DNA of 64,000 nt from Curtobacterium herbarum (lineage in GTDB: Bacteria > Actinomycetota > Actinomycetes > Actinomycetales > Microbacteriaceae): contig NZ_JAFBBT010000001.1 in the NCBI RefSeq assembly GCF_016907335.1, forward strand, positions 2,790,001-2,854,000, given 5' to 3'. The notes under the pieces are model-generated. The model made no database searches. It was not told the DNA's origin and saw nothing but the letters and a program-made list of their open reading frames with translations. Positions 15,482 to 24,329 of this stretch are shown piece after piece (the stretch's first letter is position 1; each line of letters begins with the position of its first letter). The position numbers and the translations under genes were made by a program.

Positions 15482-15976
15482 ATGCCGCCAGAGGACGAGG
15501 TCGACCGGATCGTCGCGGCGTGGGGCCGGGAGCGACCGGACCTGGACTTCGCCCCACTCGACGTGCTGTCCCGGGTGGACCGACTCGCCCGGCACCTGGA
15601 CCGGGCCCGGCGGCAGGCGTTCGACGCGGGCGGCATGGAGCCGTGGGAGTTCGACGTCCTGTCGGCACTGCGGCGGGCGGGCGACCCGTACGAGCTGAGC
15701 CCGAAGACCCTGCTGCAGCAGACGCTCGTGTCGAGTGGCACGATGACGAACCGGGTGGACCGGCTGGCCTCGCGCGGACTGGTGGCACGCCGGACGGACC
15801 CCCGGGACGGCCGCGGCATCCTGGTGTCCCTGACGGCCGCCGGACGTCGGGCGGTGGACGCCGCCATTGCGGACCTGCTCCGGGCGGAGCGGGACATCCT
15901 CGCCGGGGTGTCCGACGCCGACCAGGGTCAGTTGGCGGGACTGCTACGCCGACTCATCCTGGGCCTCGGCGACTAG
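15482..15976 (+). CDS. MarR family transcriptional regulator
   Basis: 164 residues. The winged helix spans about residues 55-115, with TLVSSGTMTNRVDRLASRGL as recognition region and the wing RRTDPRDGRGI. The protein is longer at its N-terminus than most MarR members. It is divergent from tRNA-Gln and has no obvious target gene beside it, so the regulon is unknown. CATGAT lies 6 nt before the ATG and no Shine-Dalgarno is seen. Confidence 0.9.
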   Translation: MPPEDEVDRIVAAWGRERPDLDFAPLDVLSRVDRLARHLDRARRQAFDAGGMEPWEFDVLSALRRAGDPYELSPKTLLQQTLVSSGTMTNRVDRLASRGLVARRTDPRDGRGILVSLTAAGRRAVDAAIADLLRAERDILAGVSDADQGQLAGLLRRLILGLGD

Positions 15977-16069
15977 CCCCCGTCCGGCAGGACCACGGCT
16001 GCCCGCCAGCCCGGCAGCCGGCAGGAGCCCGGCCGCCCGGCAGCAGCCCGGCAGCAGCCCAACGTCCCG

Positions 16070-17923
16070 CTACACCCCGAGCTGCTCCGCGACCTCGAGC
16101 CACCGCTCCTCGAGCTGCTCGACCTCGGCGTCCAACGCACCGAGCTCCGCCTGCAGCTTCCCGAGCCCCTCGTAGTCGGTCTGGTCGTGCGCGCCGAACG
16201 CCTCGAGCCGCTTCTTTCGGTCCAGGGCGAGCTTGCTGATACGGCGGTCGAGCGCCGACATCTCCTTCTCCACCACGCGACGCTCCGCGCCGGAGAGCGT
16301 CGGCGCAGCCGCCGTCCCTGCCGGACGCAGCCCCGAGGCGGCGGCGACGGCGGAGGACCCAGCCGTGTCGGGCCTCCCGGCCGATGCCGCGGCAGCAGCC
16401 GACGCCGTCCCGCCACCGGTGCCCGCGGCACGCAGCTTCATGTACTCGTCGACGCCACCGGGAAGGTGGCGGAGGTGGCCACCGAGGACCGCGTACTGCT
16501 GGTCGGTGACACGCTCGAGCAGGTACCGGTCGTGACTGACGACGAGCAGGGTGCCCGGCCAGGTGTCGAGGAGGTCCTCCATCGCGGCGAGCATGTCCGT
16601 GTCGAGGTCGTTCGTGGGCTCGTCGAGGATCAGCACGTTCGGCTCGTCGAGCAGGATGAGCATGAGCTGGAGGCGGCGCTTCTGCCCGCCGGACAGGTCC
16701 TTCACCGGGGTGGAGAGCTGCTCCGACGTGAACCCGAGGCGCTCGAGCAGCTGCGACGGCGTCATCTCCTTGCCGTCGGCGACGTAGCTGGTCTTCTTGC
16801 GTGCGACGACCTCGCGGACCCGGTCGTCGGCGAACTGGGCGAGGTCGGCGAGCTGCTGGTCGAGGACCGCGATCTGCACCGTCTTGCCCGTCTTCACCCG
16901 GCCGGTGGTGGGCTGGAGCTTGCCGGAGACCAGGTTGAGCAGCGTCGACTTGCCGGCACCGTTCGGGCCGAGGATGCCGGTCCGCTCACCGGGGGCGATG
17001 CGCCACTCGATGTCCTCGATGATCATCGTCCCGTCGAAGGACACGCCCGCGTCGATCAGGTCCACGACGTCCTTGCCGAGGCGCGCCGTCGCCATCTGGG
17101 ACAGCGCGACGGTGTCGCGGATCGGCGGCACGTCGTCGATCAGGGCGTTCGCCGCGTCGATGCGGAACTTCGGCTTGCTCGTCCGGGCGGGGGCACCGCG
17201 GCGGAGCCAGGCGAGCTCCTTGCGGGCCAGGTTCTGGCGGCGCTGCTCGCTCGATGCCGCCTGCCGGTCACGCTCCACGCGCTGCAGGATGTACGCGGCG
17301 TAGCCGCCCTCGAAGGGCTCGACGACGCCGTCGTGCACCTCCCACGTGTCGGTCGACACGGCGTCGAGGAACCACCGGTCGTGGGTCACGACGACCATGC
17401 CGCCCTGGTTCGCCGACCACCGTCGGTTGATGTGCTCGGCCAGCCACTGGATGCCCTCGACGTCCAGGTGGTTGGTCGGCTCGTCGAGGAACAGCACGTC
17501 CCAGTCGCCGACCAGGAGGCGCGCCAACGCCACCCGACGCCGCTGCCCGCCCGACAGCTCGTCGACCGTGACGTCCCAGGGGATGTCCGAGACGAGGCCA
17601 CCGATGACGTCGCGGATCTTCGCGTCGCCGGCCCACTCGTGCTCGGCGAGGTCACCGACGACCACCTGCCCGACGGTCATGCCCTCGGGCAGGATGTCGC
17701 GCTGGTCGAGGTACCCGATCGTCACCCCGCGCCGGTGCGTCACCCGGCCGCCGTCCGGTTCCAGACGCTGCGCGAGGAGGGAGAGCAGCGTCGACTTGCC
17801 GTCGCCGTTGCGTCCGACCACGCCGATCCGGTCGCCCTCGTCGAGGCCGATGGTGACGCTGTCGAAGACGACACGGGTGGGGAACTCGAGATGCACGTTC
17901 TCGGCGCCGAGGAGATGAGCCAC
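16070..17923 (-). CDS. ABC-F family ribosome-associated ATPase (Uup-like)
   Basis: 617 residues with two ABC cassettes and no membrane segments. Walker A motifs are GRNGDGKST and GPNGAGKST, both signature motifs read LSGGQ, and the Walker B/D-loops read LDEPTNHLD and LDEPTNDLD. The linker between the cassettes carries the basic P-site tRNA-interaction-type helices. After a low-complexity Gly/Ala/Ser stretch (about 515-560) a C-terminal coiled coil resembles that of Uup. ABC-F proteins rescue stalled ribosomes or protect them from antibiotics. The GTG at 17923 is preceded by TACCCT at a 6-nt distance, so the mRNA is probably leaderless. Confidence 0.92.
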   Translation of the reverse strand: MAHLLGAENVHLEFPTRVVFDSVTIGLDEGDRIGVVGRNGDGKSTLLSLLAQRLEPDGGRVTHRRGVTIGYLDQRDILPEGMTVGQVVVGDLAEHEWAGDAKIRDVIGGLVSDIPWDVTVDELSGGQRRRVALARLLVGDWDVLFLDEPTNHLDVEGIQWLAEHINRRWSANQGGMVVVTHDRWFLDAVSTDTWEVHDGVVEPFEGGYAAYILQRVERDRQAASSEQRRQNLARKELAWLRRGAPARTSKPKFRIDAANALIDDVPPIRDTVALSQMATARLGKDVVDLIDAGVSFDGTMIIEDIEWRIAPGERTGILGPNGAGKSTLLNLVSGKLQPTTGRVKTGKTVQIAVLDQQLADLAQFADDRVREVVARKKTSYVADGKEMTPSQLLERLGFTSEQLSTPVKDLSGGQKRRLQLMLILLDEPNVLILDEPTNDLDTDMLAAMEDLLDTWPGTLLVVSHDRYLLERVTDQQYAVLGGHLRHLPGGVDEYMKLRAAGTGGGTASAAAAASAGRPDTAGSSAVAAASGLRPAGTAAAPTLSGAERRVVEKEMSALDRRISKLALDRKKRLEAFGAHDQTDYEGLGKLQAELGALDAEVEQLEERWLEVAEQLGV

Positions 17924-17957
17924 CTGACCAGGGTAGGCGGTCGGCCGGCCGGTTCCG

Positions 17958-18050
17958 TTTGGCTGCGTCGGTTTCGGCTGCCGGCTGCGCCGGGTCCGGC
18001 TGCCGGCTGGGCCGGTTCCGACCGGCTGCGCCGGTTCCGACCGGCTGGGC
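17958..18050. repeat. Degenerate GC-rich short tandem repeat
   Basis: Variants of a 19-nt unit, GGCTGCGCCGGTTCCGACC, and shorter GGCTGCC versions follow one another. This is the main content of the 248-bp gap 17924-18171 upstream of the ABC-F gene. No gene or clear hairpin terminator is visible there. Confidence 0.5.
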
Positions 18051-18171
18051 ACGACGAGATCCGACTCGAACCGTGGGATCCCGTGGCGCGAGGCCGATGT
18101 CGTTGTGCGGGTCCGGCCCGCGCCGCCGGTCCGGCTCGCGCCGGGTCGGGCTGCCGGTCGGGAGGCGCGGC

Positions 18172-18843
18172 TCAGGCCGTGCGGTCGAGGAACGCCCGCC
18201 ACTGCTCCCGCTGCGTCGTCACGACGAGGAACATCGCCCCGAACACGAGCGCGAGGACACCTTCGACCCAGAGCATGAGGTCGTCGCTCGCCGCGAGTGA
18301 CTGCCCTGCTGCCAACGGCACCCACCCCGCGGTGAACCAGACGGCCCACTCGCTCTGCACCAGTCGCACCTTCGCGAGACGTCGGAGGACCCGGACCCGG
18401 TGGGGCTCCGCGGGCGCGCGACCGCGGAGGACCCGCTCGACCCCACGCCGTTCCCGCATCGACAGGCCGGACAGCGGGTCGGACCACATCGCCCGCCAGG
18501 AGTGCGCGCGACCTGCCCGGACGACCCGTGCGCCCCCGATCCCCCAGACGACCAGTCCCAGCGCGAGGAGGACCGACCCGATGAGGAGCTGCGTGTCCGA
18601 CGGCTCCCGGGAGGGCACCGTCGTCTGCACGGCCGACCACACGCCGACCGCACCGGCGAGCACGACCAGCGCGGCCGCCGTGACGAGCCGCACGCGGAGA
18701 CGTCGGCGACCGTGGTCGGCGACGCCTGGTTCGTCGCCACCGGACAGGACGGCGGACCGCTGCTCGACGACGTCCCACCGGCGGTCGTCGAACGAGAGCG
18801 CTGGGACGTCGTCCCAGTCGTCGGGCCGGGAGGCGCGACTCAC
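18172..18843 (-). CDS. Membrane protein with four predicted helices, function unknown
   Basis: 223 residues from the GTG at 18843, whose GTGA overlaps the stop of the preceding gene, so the two are translationally coupled. Hydrophobic pairs lie at about 50-70 and 84-105, then a basic cytosolic stretch with RERRGVERVLRGR, then another pair at about 165-180 and 190-215. I recognise no family. Its partner is a PLDc_N-type membrane protein. Confidence 0.7.
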   Translation of the reverse strand: MSRASRPDDWDDVPALSFDDRRWDVVEQRSAVLSGGDEPGVADHGRRRLRVRLVTAAALVVLAGAVGVWSAVQTTVPSREPSDTQLLIGSVLLALGLVVWGIGGARVVRAGRAHSWRAMWSDPLSGLSMRERRGVERVLRGRAPAEPHRVRVLRRLAKVRLVQSEWAVWFTAGWVPLAAGQSLAASDDLMLWVEGVLALVFGAMFLVVTTQREQWRAFLDRTA

Positions 18844-19238
18844 GACGCCGACGTCGCGTCGCCCTCGCCTGCGGCGTCCTTCGCCCGCTTCAGGCGCGCC
18901 TGCGCTTCCCAGTACTCGATCTCCCGCTCGAGCTCGGCGAGTTCCTGCTCGGTGCTCGAGACACGCTTGTCGCCGTGCGCGCTCTTGGCGGCGCCGAGCG
19001 TGGCGTAGCGGTCCTCGTGGCGGGTGGGTTCGAGGTAGCGCCCGTGGTTCCGGGGTCCGGCCGCCCAGTCGTGCCCGATCGCGAACCAGACGATGCTGCC
19101 GACGACGGGCAGCAGGATCACGAGGATGATCCATGCGACCTTCGGTAGCCCCCGCACCTCGCTGTCGGTGCGCGTGATGATGTCGATCAGCGCGAACACG
19201 AGCAGGACGACGCCCACGCCGGACAGCAGGATTCCCAT
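18840..19238 (-). CDS. PLD nuclease N-terminal-domain (PLDc_N) membrane protein
   Basis: 132 residues. Two transmembrane helices (about 4-22 and 34-54) carry the PLDc_N sequence pattern with LPKVAWIILVILLPVVGSI and the following W(F)-I-G-D/H region. The rest is a charged, coiled-coil-prone tail (about 90-125, TEQELAELEREIEYWEAQ). Such proteins are common, uncharacterised small membrane proteins of actinobacteria. TAGGAT lies 8 nt before the ATG at 19238, so the two-gene operon probably has a leaderless transcript. Confidence 0.82.
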   Translation of the reverse strand: MGILLSGVGVVLLVFALIDIITRTDSEVRGLPKVAWIILVILLPVVGSIVWFAIGHDWAAGPRNHGRYLEPTRHEDRYATLGAAKSAHGDKRVSSTEQELAELEREIEYWEAQARLKRAKDAAGEGDATSAS

Positions 19239-19330
19239 GGCTCCGGATCCTATGGGTCCGCTGTGTCCTCCCGCTACGCCCGACTTCGCGGGCCGGGCCG
19301 GGCGGGCTGCGGTCAGGCGGCACGTGCCGG

Positions 19331-19768
19331 TCAGAGCGCCGCGACCCACTCGTCGGACCCGTCGGTGAAGCGCTGGTGCTTCCAGATCGGCACCTGTTCC
19401 TTCACGAGGTCGACCAGGGCGCCGCAGGCCGCGAAGGCCGCGGCCCGGTGCCCGGACGCGACGGCTGCGGCGAGCGCGACGTCCCCGATGCCGAGCGCGC
19501 CGACGCGGTGCAGCACGGCGATGCGGACTTCGGGGTGCTGTTCAGCGACGGTGCGGGCGACCGAGGCGATGACGTCGCCGGCGCTCGGGTGCCGCTCGTA
19601 GTCGAGCGCGGTGACGCCCTTGCCGCCGTCGTGGTCGCGGACGACCCCGGCGAAGGTGACGACGGCGCCGTCGTGGTCCGAGGCGACGACCGCGGACACC
19701 TCGTCGACGGTGATGTCCCGGTCGACGACGTCCGCCACGACGACCCGCTCGGCTGCGGTCGCGCTCAC
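19331..19768 (-). CDS. moaE: Molybdopterin synthase catalytic subunit MoaE
   Basis: 145 residues from the GTG at 19768, overlapping the upstream gene by GTGA. The family hallmarks are GAVVTFAGVVRDHDGGKGV near 33-52 (oxyanion/Arg region), the HRVGAL motif and KEQVPIWKHQRF (about 122-133) with the catalytic lysines. MoaE with MoaD inserts the dithiolene sulfurs into cyclic pyranopterin monophosphate. MoaD and MoaA are not in the window. It is the last gene of a four-gene cofactor operon. Confidence 0.93.
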   Translation of the reverse strand: MSATAAERVVVADVVDRDITVDEVSAVVASDHDGAVVTFAGVVRDHDGGKGVTALDYERHPSAGDVIASVARTVAEQHPEVRIAVLHRVGALGIGDVALAAAVASGHRAAAFAACGALVDLVKEQVPIWKHQRFTDGSDEWVAAL

Positions 19769-20280
19769 GAGGCACTCCGCGGTGCGTGGCCGTCGCCGTG
19801 CAGCTGGGCGAGCAGGTGGTCGAGGAGTCCGTCGAGCACGGCGAGCCCGTCGGCGACCCCGCCGCGGGACCCGGGCAGCGTGACGACGAAGGCCCGGCCA
19901 CCGACGACCCCGGCGACCCCGCGGCTGAGCAGAGCGGTGGGTCCGGCGCCGGCGAGACCGCGGCGGCGGATCTCCTCGGCGATGCCGGGGAGTTCCAGGT
20001 CGAGCAGCGGCGCGACGGCTTCGGGGGTGCGGTCGGTCGGGGTGACGCCGGTGCCGCCGGTGGTGATGACGACCTGGGCACCGCCGGTGACGGCTGCGGT
20101 GAGGGTGTCGGCGACCGGTCCGCCGTCGGGGACGATCGCCGGGTCGCCGACGCTGAACCCGCGAGCGCGGAGCCACTCGGCGATGACGGGTCCGGTGCGG
20201 TCGAGCGCGGGGTCGGTGGCGGCGGAGGTCGAGACCACGAGGACGGCGGCGCGGCTGCGGCCGGTCGTGTCGAGCGTCAT
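19765..20280 (-). CDS. Molybdenum cofactor adenylyltransferase family (MogA/MoaB)
   Basis: 171 residues of the MoCF-binding fold. The loop TTGGTGVTPTDRTPEA (about 74-89) is the molybdopterin-binding signature, and the second binding loop LPGSRGGVADGL (about 134-145) is also present. The enzyme adenylates molybdopterin before metal insertion by MoeA. Its ATG overlaps the stop of moaC by ATGA and its stop overlaps moaE by GTGA. MogA and MoaB cannot be told apart here. Confidence 0.9.
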   Translation of the reverse strand: MTLDTTGRSRAAVLVVSTSAATDPALDRTGPVIAEWLRARGFSVGDPAIVPDGGPVADTLTAAVTGGAQVVITTGGTGVTPTDRTPEAVAPLLDLELPGIAEEIRRRGLAGAGPTALLSRGVAGVVGGRAFVVTLPGSRGGVADGLAVLDGLLDHLLAQLHGDGHAPRSAS

Positions 20281-20747
20281 GATGCGCTCCAGTCGCCGGA
20301 ACGGCCGCCGTGCTTCTCGAGCACGCGGATGTCCGTGATCGAGGCCGCCCGGTCGACGGCCTTGACCATGTCGTAGACGGTGAGCGCGGCGACGCTGGCG
20401 CCGGTCAGGGCCTCCATCTCCACCCCGGTGCGGGAGGTCGTGCGCACGGAGACCTGGATGACGACGCGGTCCTCGGTGCCGGTGATGTCGACCTCGACCC
20501 CGGCGATCGGCAGCGGGTGGCAGAGCGGGATGAGGTCGGCGGTCTTCTTCACCGCCATGATCGCCGCGATCCGGGCGGTGCCGATCACCTCGCCCTTGGG
20601 CAGCGAGCCGTCGAGGATCCGGGCAACGACGTCCGGCCGGGTGACAAGCGTCGCGGTCGCAGTGGCGGAGCGTGCGGTGACGTCCTTGTCGGAGACGTCG
20701 ACCATGTGCGCGCTGCCGTCGGCGCGGACGTGGGACAGGTCGGTCAT
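20277..20747 (-). CDS. moaC: Cyclic pyranopterin monophosphate synthase MoaC
   Basis: 156 residues. The start MTDLSHVRADGSAHMVDVSDK, the motif PLCHPLPI (about 75-82), the MEALTGASVAALTVYDM stretch and the final KHGGRSGDW are MoaC signatures. It converts the MoaA product to cPMP, the first dedicated pterin of the pathway. Both its start and its stop overlap neighbours by 4 nt, so translation is coupled along the operon. Confidence 0.95.
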   Translation of the reverse strand: MTDLSHVRADGSAHMVDVSDKDVTARSATATATLVTRPDVVARILDGSLPKGEVIGTARIAAIMAVKKTADLIPLCHPLPIAGVEVDITGTEDRVVIQVSVRTTSRTGVEMEALTGASVAALTVYDMVKAVDRAASITDIRVLEKHGGRSGDWSAS

Positions 20748-22042
20748 CGGATGCTCCAGACGGTCAGGACGTCGCCCGGGTCGACCTGACTGGTGCCGAC
20801 CGGGACGTGGACGAGGTGCGTGGCTTCCGCGTAGTGCCAGAGCAGGTGTGAGCTCGGCCCGCCGACGAACTGCACGCGGCCGTCCACGATGGTGCCGCGC
20901 CGGACCTGGTGCTTCCCTGCGGGCGAGGTCGCCGTGTCGGCGCTCGGCAGGTCGTCGCTCGGACGGGCTCCCGGCAGTCCGGCGGCGCGGGCGAGGACGG
21001 GGCGCAGGAACACCTCGAACGAGACCAGTGCCGAGACGGGGTTGCCGGGGAAGGCGACGACGGGCACCGGCCGGCCGGCGATCACGACGCTGCCGAGGGC
21101 CTGGGGACCGCCGGGTTGCATCGCGACCGGGGTCACCTGGAGCCCCCGGGGCTCGAGCGCCTGTCGGACGACCTCGTACGCGCCCGCGCTGATGCCGCCC
21201 GTGGTGAGGACGACGTCGGCCCACTCCCCCACGGCCTGGTCGAGCGCGTCGACGAACCGTTCGGCGTCGTCGGGCACCCGGACGCGGCGGGTCTCGACGC
21301 CGACCTCGGCGAACGCGGCGGACAGCGCGACACCGTTCGCGTCGCCGATCGCCGCGCCGTCCCGCAGGTCACCGGCCGTGCCGACCCCACCGTCGTCGAG
21401 CAGCTCGCTGCCGGTCGACACGACGATGACCCGCGGACGGCGGACCACGTCGACCGTGGCGACACCGGCCCCGGCGAGCGCGCCGAGCACGGCGGGGGTG
21501 ACGGGCTGCCCCGCACGGGCGATGGCGGCACCGGCGCGGAGGTCGGAACCGGCGACCCGGACGAAGGTCCCCGCGGCGAGGTCGTCCGGCACCGGCACGA
21601 CGTCGGCGTCGAGGGCGGCGGGGAAGGCGCCGGCCGGGGTCGACTCCACCGGGAACACGGCGTCGGCGCCGTCGGGGATCCGCGCCCCGGTCATGATCGG
21701 TGCCGCGGTGCCCGGCTCGAGCGGCGGGGGCACGAGGCCGGCCGGGATCGGGGCGACGACGCGCAGGGTGGTGCCGGCGTCGGCAGCGCGGACGGCGAAC
21801 CCGTCCATCTGGCTGTTGTTGAACGCCGGCAGCGGTGTCGGGGCGGGGACGGCCGTCGCGAGCACCCGGTACCCCCGCCCGGCACCGGACGCGACCGCCA
21901 GGTCGACGACGGACACGGTCTCGACCGGCGCCGACGCCGACGCCGAGGCCGACGCCGACCCGGATCCGGCTCCTCGTCCCCCGGGCAGCGCCGGCTCGAC
22001 GAGCGCCTGGACTGCTTCCCGGTGCTGACCGATCGTTCGCAC
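20744..22042 (-). CDS. moeA: Molybdopterin molybdenumtransferase MoeA
   Basis: 432 residues from the GTG at 22042, chosen for GGAGG 6 nt upstream. MoeA motifs include NNSQMDGFAVRA (about 80-91), PIMTGARIPDGADAV (about 120-134), VSTGSELL and TTGGISAGAYE. It inserts molybdate into adenylated molybdopterin. An Ala/Ser insertion (SASASASASA, about 30-39) sits in the N-terminal helix region. It is the promoter-proximal gene of the operon and divergent from the MTA phosphorylase across 121 bp. Confidence 0.94.
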   Translation of the reverse strand: MRTIGQHREAVQALVEPALPGGRGAGSGSASASASASAPVETVSVVDLAVASGAGRGYRVLATAVPAPTPLPAFNNSQMDGFAVRAADAGTTLRVVAPIPAGLVPPPLEPGTAAPIMTGARIPDGADAVFPVESTPAGAFPAALDADVVPVPDDLAAGTFVRVAGSDLRAGAAIARAGQPVTPAVLGALAGAGVATVDVVRRPRVIVVSTGSELLDDGGVGTAGDLRDGAAIGDANGVALSAAFAEVGVETRRVRVPDDAERFVDALDQAVGEWADVVLTTGGISAGAYEVVRQALEPRGLQVTPVAMQPGGPQALGSVVIAGRPVPVVAFPGNPVSALVSFEVFLRPVLARAAGLPGARPSDDLPSADTATSPAGKHQVRRGTIVDGRVQFVGGPSSHLLWHYAEATHLVHVPVGTSQVDPGDVLTVWSIR

Positions 22043-22163
22043 GCGCGCCTCCGAATGGTCCTGACGCGGCGCATCGGACGGTGCACCGCTCGCGGGCCGT
22101 TCCTGGCCTGCATCTGTAGCGTAACGACGGCGCCGACCAGCGCCGAGGACGACCGGAGGACCT

Positions 22164-23042
22164 GTGGAGAACGAGAAGACGGCAACGATCGGTGTGATCG
22201 GTGGATCCGGCCTGTACGAGCTGTTCGAGCCCGGGACCGCCGACGAGATCGACGTCCCGACCCCGTACGGCGCCACCTCGAGCCCGATCAGCATCGGCAC
22301 GATGTCCGGCCGCCGGGTCGCGTTCCTCACCCGGCACGGTCGCGCGCACTCGGTCGCCCCGCACCGCATCGAGCACCGCGCGAACCTCTGGGCACTGCGC
22401 TCGCTCGGGGTCCGGGCCGTGGTCTCCTCGAGCGCCGTCGGCGGCCTGCACCCCGACTACGCCCCCGGCACCTTCGTGGTGACGGACCAGCTGATCGACC
22501 GCACGTGGGGCCGCGCCGACACCTACTTCGAGGACGAGGTGCAGCACCTCTCCTTCGCCGACCCGTTCGACCCGGTGCTCCGCCGCGCGGCGATCGACGC
22601 CATCGCAGCGCTGGACGTGCCGTTCCGCCCGACCGGCACGTGCGTCGTGATCCAGGGTCCGCGGTTCTCGAGCCGCGCCGAGTCGGTGTGGATGCGCGAG
22701 GCCGGCGGTCACACCATCAACATGACGATGTCGCCCGAGGTCCCCCTGGCCGCCGAGCTCGGCATCGGTACGGTGAACCTGTCGTTCGTCACGGACGCCG
22801 ACGCGGGCCTCGCCCCTGCCACGGACGAGACCGCCAGCACGAGCACCGGCACCAGCACCGCCGGCACCGCCGACGCCGCGGCCCCGGTCACCCACCAGGC
22901 CGTGATGGACCGCCTGGCCCGCGCGAACGAGGTCATCGTCCGCGCCATCGGCTCGATCGTCGCCGCGGTCCCCGACGACTACACCCCGCGCGAACTCGTT
23001 CCGGCGAGCGCCTCCGCACGCGTGCTGGAGCGCCGCCCGTGA
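22164..23042 (+). CDS. S-methyl-5'-thioadenosine phosphorylase (MTAP-like PNP)
   Basis: 292 residues from the GTG at 22164 with GGAGG just upstream. The N-terminal IGVIGGSGLYE, the phosphate-binding TRHGR...HRIEHRANLWAL stretch, and the C-terminal half with QGPRFSSRAE and NMTMSPE match the MTAP/PNP class II family. It would split methylthioadenosine to adenine and methylthioribose-1-phosphate in methionine salvage. A Thr/Ser/Ala-rich insertion (about 220-240) interrupts the C-terminal part. Its stop overlaps the next start by GTGA. Confidence 0.9.
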   Translation: MENEKTATIGVIGGSGLYELFEPGTADEIDVPTPYGATSSPISIGTMSGRRVAFLTRHGRAHSVAPHRIEHRANLWALRSLGVRAVVSSSAVGGLHPDYAPGTFVVTDQLIDRTWGRADTYFEDEVQHLSFADPFDPVLRRAAIDAIAALDVPFRPTGTCVVIQGPRFSSRAESVWMREAGGHTINMTMSPEVPLAAELGIGTVNLSFVTDADAGLAPATDETASTSTGTSTAGTADAAAPVTHQAVMDRLARANEVIVRAIGSIVAAVPDDYTPRELVPASASARVLERRP

Positions 23043-24109
23043 CCCGCCTGCTCGTCACCGGTGGCGCCGGGTTCATCGGCTCGACCATCGTCCGCCAGGC
23101 CCTGGCCGCCGGGTACGAGGTGCGCGTCCTCGACTCCCTGCGCACCGACGTGCACGGAGACCCGGAGGCCGTGGTCACCGCCCACCGCACCGCCGGCATC
23201 GAGCTCGTGCACGGCGACGTCCGCGACCGGGTGGCGCTCGACGCGGCGCTGCACGAGGTCGACGTGGTCTGCCACCAGGCCGCGAAGGTCGGCCTCGGCG
23301 TCGACTTCCAGGACGCGCCCGACTACGTCTCGAGCAACGACGCCGGCACCGCGCACGTGCTCGCCGCGATGGACCGCCTGGACCTCGGCCGGCTCGTGGT
23401 CGCCAGCTCGATGGTCGTCTACGGCGAGGGTGCGTACACGACCGCGGACGGCGAGCCCCTGCGCCCGCCGGCCCGACGCCGCGAGGACCTGGACGCCGGG
23501 CAGTTCGACCCGATCGGCCCCGACGGCCGGCCGCTGCTGCCGGGCCTGATCGACGAGTCCGCAGCGCTCGACCCGCGGAACGTCTACGCGCAGACGAAGG
23601 TCGCGCAGGAGCAGCTCGCATCGTCGTGGACCCGCGCCACCGGTGGTCGTGCGATCGCGCTCCGCTACCACAACGTCTACGGCCCGGGCATGCCGGCGAA
23701 CACCCCCTACGCAGGTGTCGCGTCCCTGTTCCGCTCGGCCCTCGCTCGCGGTGAGGCCCCGCGGGTCTTCGAGGACGGCGCGCAGCGACGCGACTTCGTG
23801 CACGTCGACGACGTCGCGGGCGCGAACCTCGCGGCCATCGCCGCGACCGAGTCCGCCCCGTCGGAGTCCTTCCGGGCGTTCAACGTCGGCTCCGGCACGG
23901 TCCACACGATCGGCGAGATGGCGGCCGCGATCGCCGGTCCGGACGGCCCGCAGCCGGTCGTCACCGGCGAGTACCGCCTGGGCGACGTCCGTCACGTGAC
24001 CGCCTCCTCGGCCCGCATCGCCGAGGAGCTCGGCTGGCACGCGCAGGTCGACTTCACCGAGGGCATGCGCGACTTCGCGACGGCTCCGCTCCGCGCCGCG
24101 GTCCGCTGA
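23039..24109 (+). CDS. NAD-dependent epimerase/dehydratase (extended SDR)
   Basis: 356 residues from a GTG overlapping the MTAP stop. TGGAGFIG (7-14) binds NAD; the YAQTK motif (Tyr-X3-Lys) follows a Ser-Ser in VVASSMVVYGEG. C-terminal sugar-nucleotide features (GPGM, RRDFVHVDDVA) are those of UDP-glucose 4-epimerase-like enzymes. Coupling with MTAP looks accidental biochemically. The next genes (GT2, DUF2064, methyltransferase) suggest synthesis of a glycosylated surface or secondary product. Confidence 0.9.
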   Translation: MTRLLVTGGAGFIGSTIVRQALAAGYEVRVLDSLRTDVHGDPEAVVTAHRTAGIELVHGDVRDRVALDAALHEVDVVCHQAAKVGLGVDFQDAPDYVSSNDAGTAHVLAAMDRLDLGRLVVASSMVVYGEGAYTTADGEPLRPPARRREDLDAGQFDPIGPDGRPLLPGLIDESAALDPRNVYAQTKVAQEQLASSWTRATGGRAIALRYHNVYGPGMPANTPYAGVASLFRSALARGEAPRVFEDGAQRRDFVHVDDVAGANLAAIAATESAPSESFRAFNVGSGTVHTIGEMAAAIAGPDGPQPVVTGEYRLGDVRHVTASSARIAEELGWHAQVDFTEGMRDFATAPLRAAVR

Positions 24110-24188
24110 CCCGCGGGCCGACGGGTCCGGGCAGACAGGGCCGGGCCGACAGGTCCGGACCCGATCACGGGTCCTGTCACCCAGCCAC

Positions 24189-24244
24189 CCACCGGACGGG
24201 AGGCACGTCCCCCACTCGGGGCGCGCCTCCCGTCCGTCCGGTGG
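24189..24244. terminator. GGGAGGC-type palindrome, likely terminator
   Basis: CCACCGGACGGGAGGC (24189-24204) pairs with GCCTCCCGTCC...GGTGG (24225-24244), with a small bulge. It lies in the 220-bp gap after the epimerase gene and before the GT2 gene; the rest of the gap holds short GGGTCCGG-type repeats. Confidence 0.65.
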
Positions 24245-24329
24245 TCGCGCCACCGCCACGGTGCGGAGAACGGCCAGCGGAGCGCGCGGACACGTACCCC
24301 GATCAGCAAGGACGTGTTGGGTTGGGTGC

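Noticed and set aside
16187..19129. Very long open frame antisense to the ABC-F gene
   Set aside because: High GC3 opens antisense frames; the minus strand carries intact ABC motifs and the antisense product has no recognisable domains.
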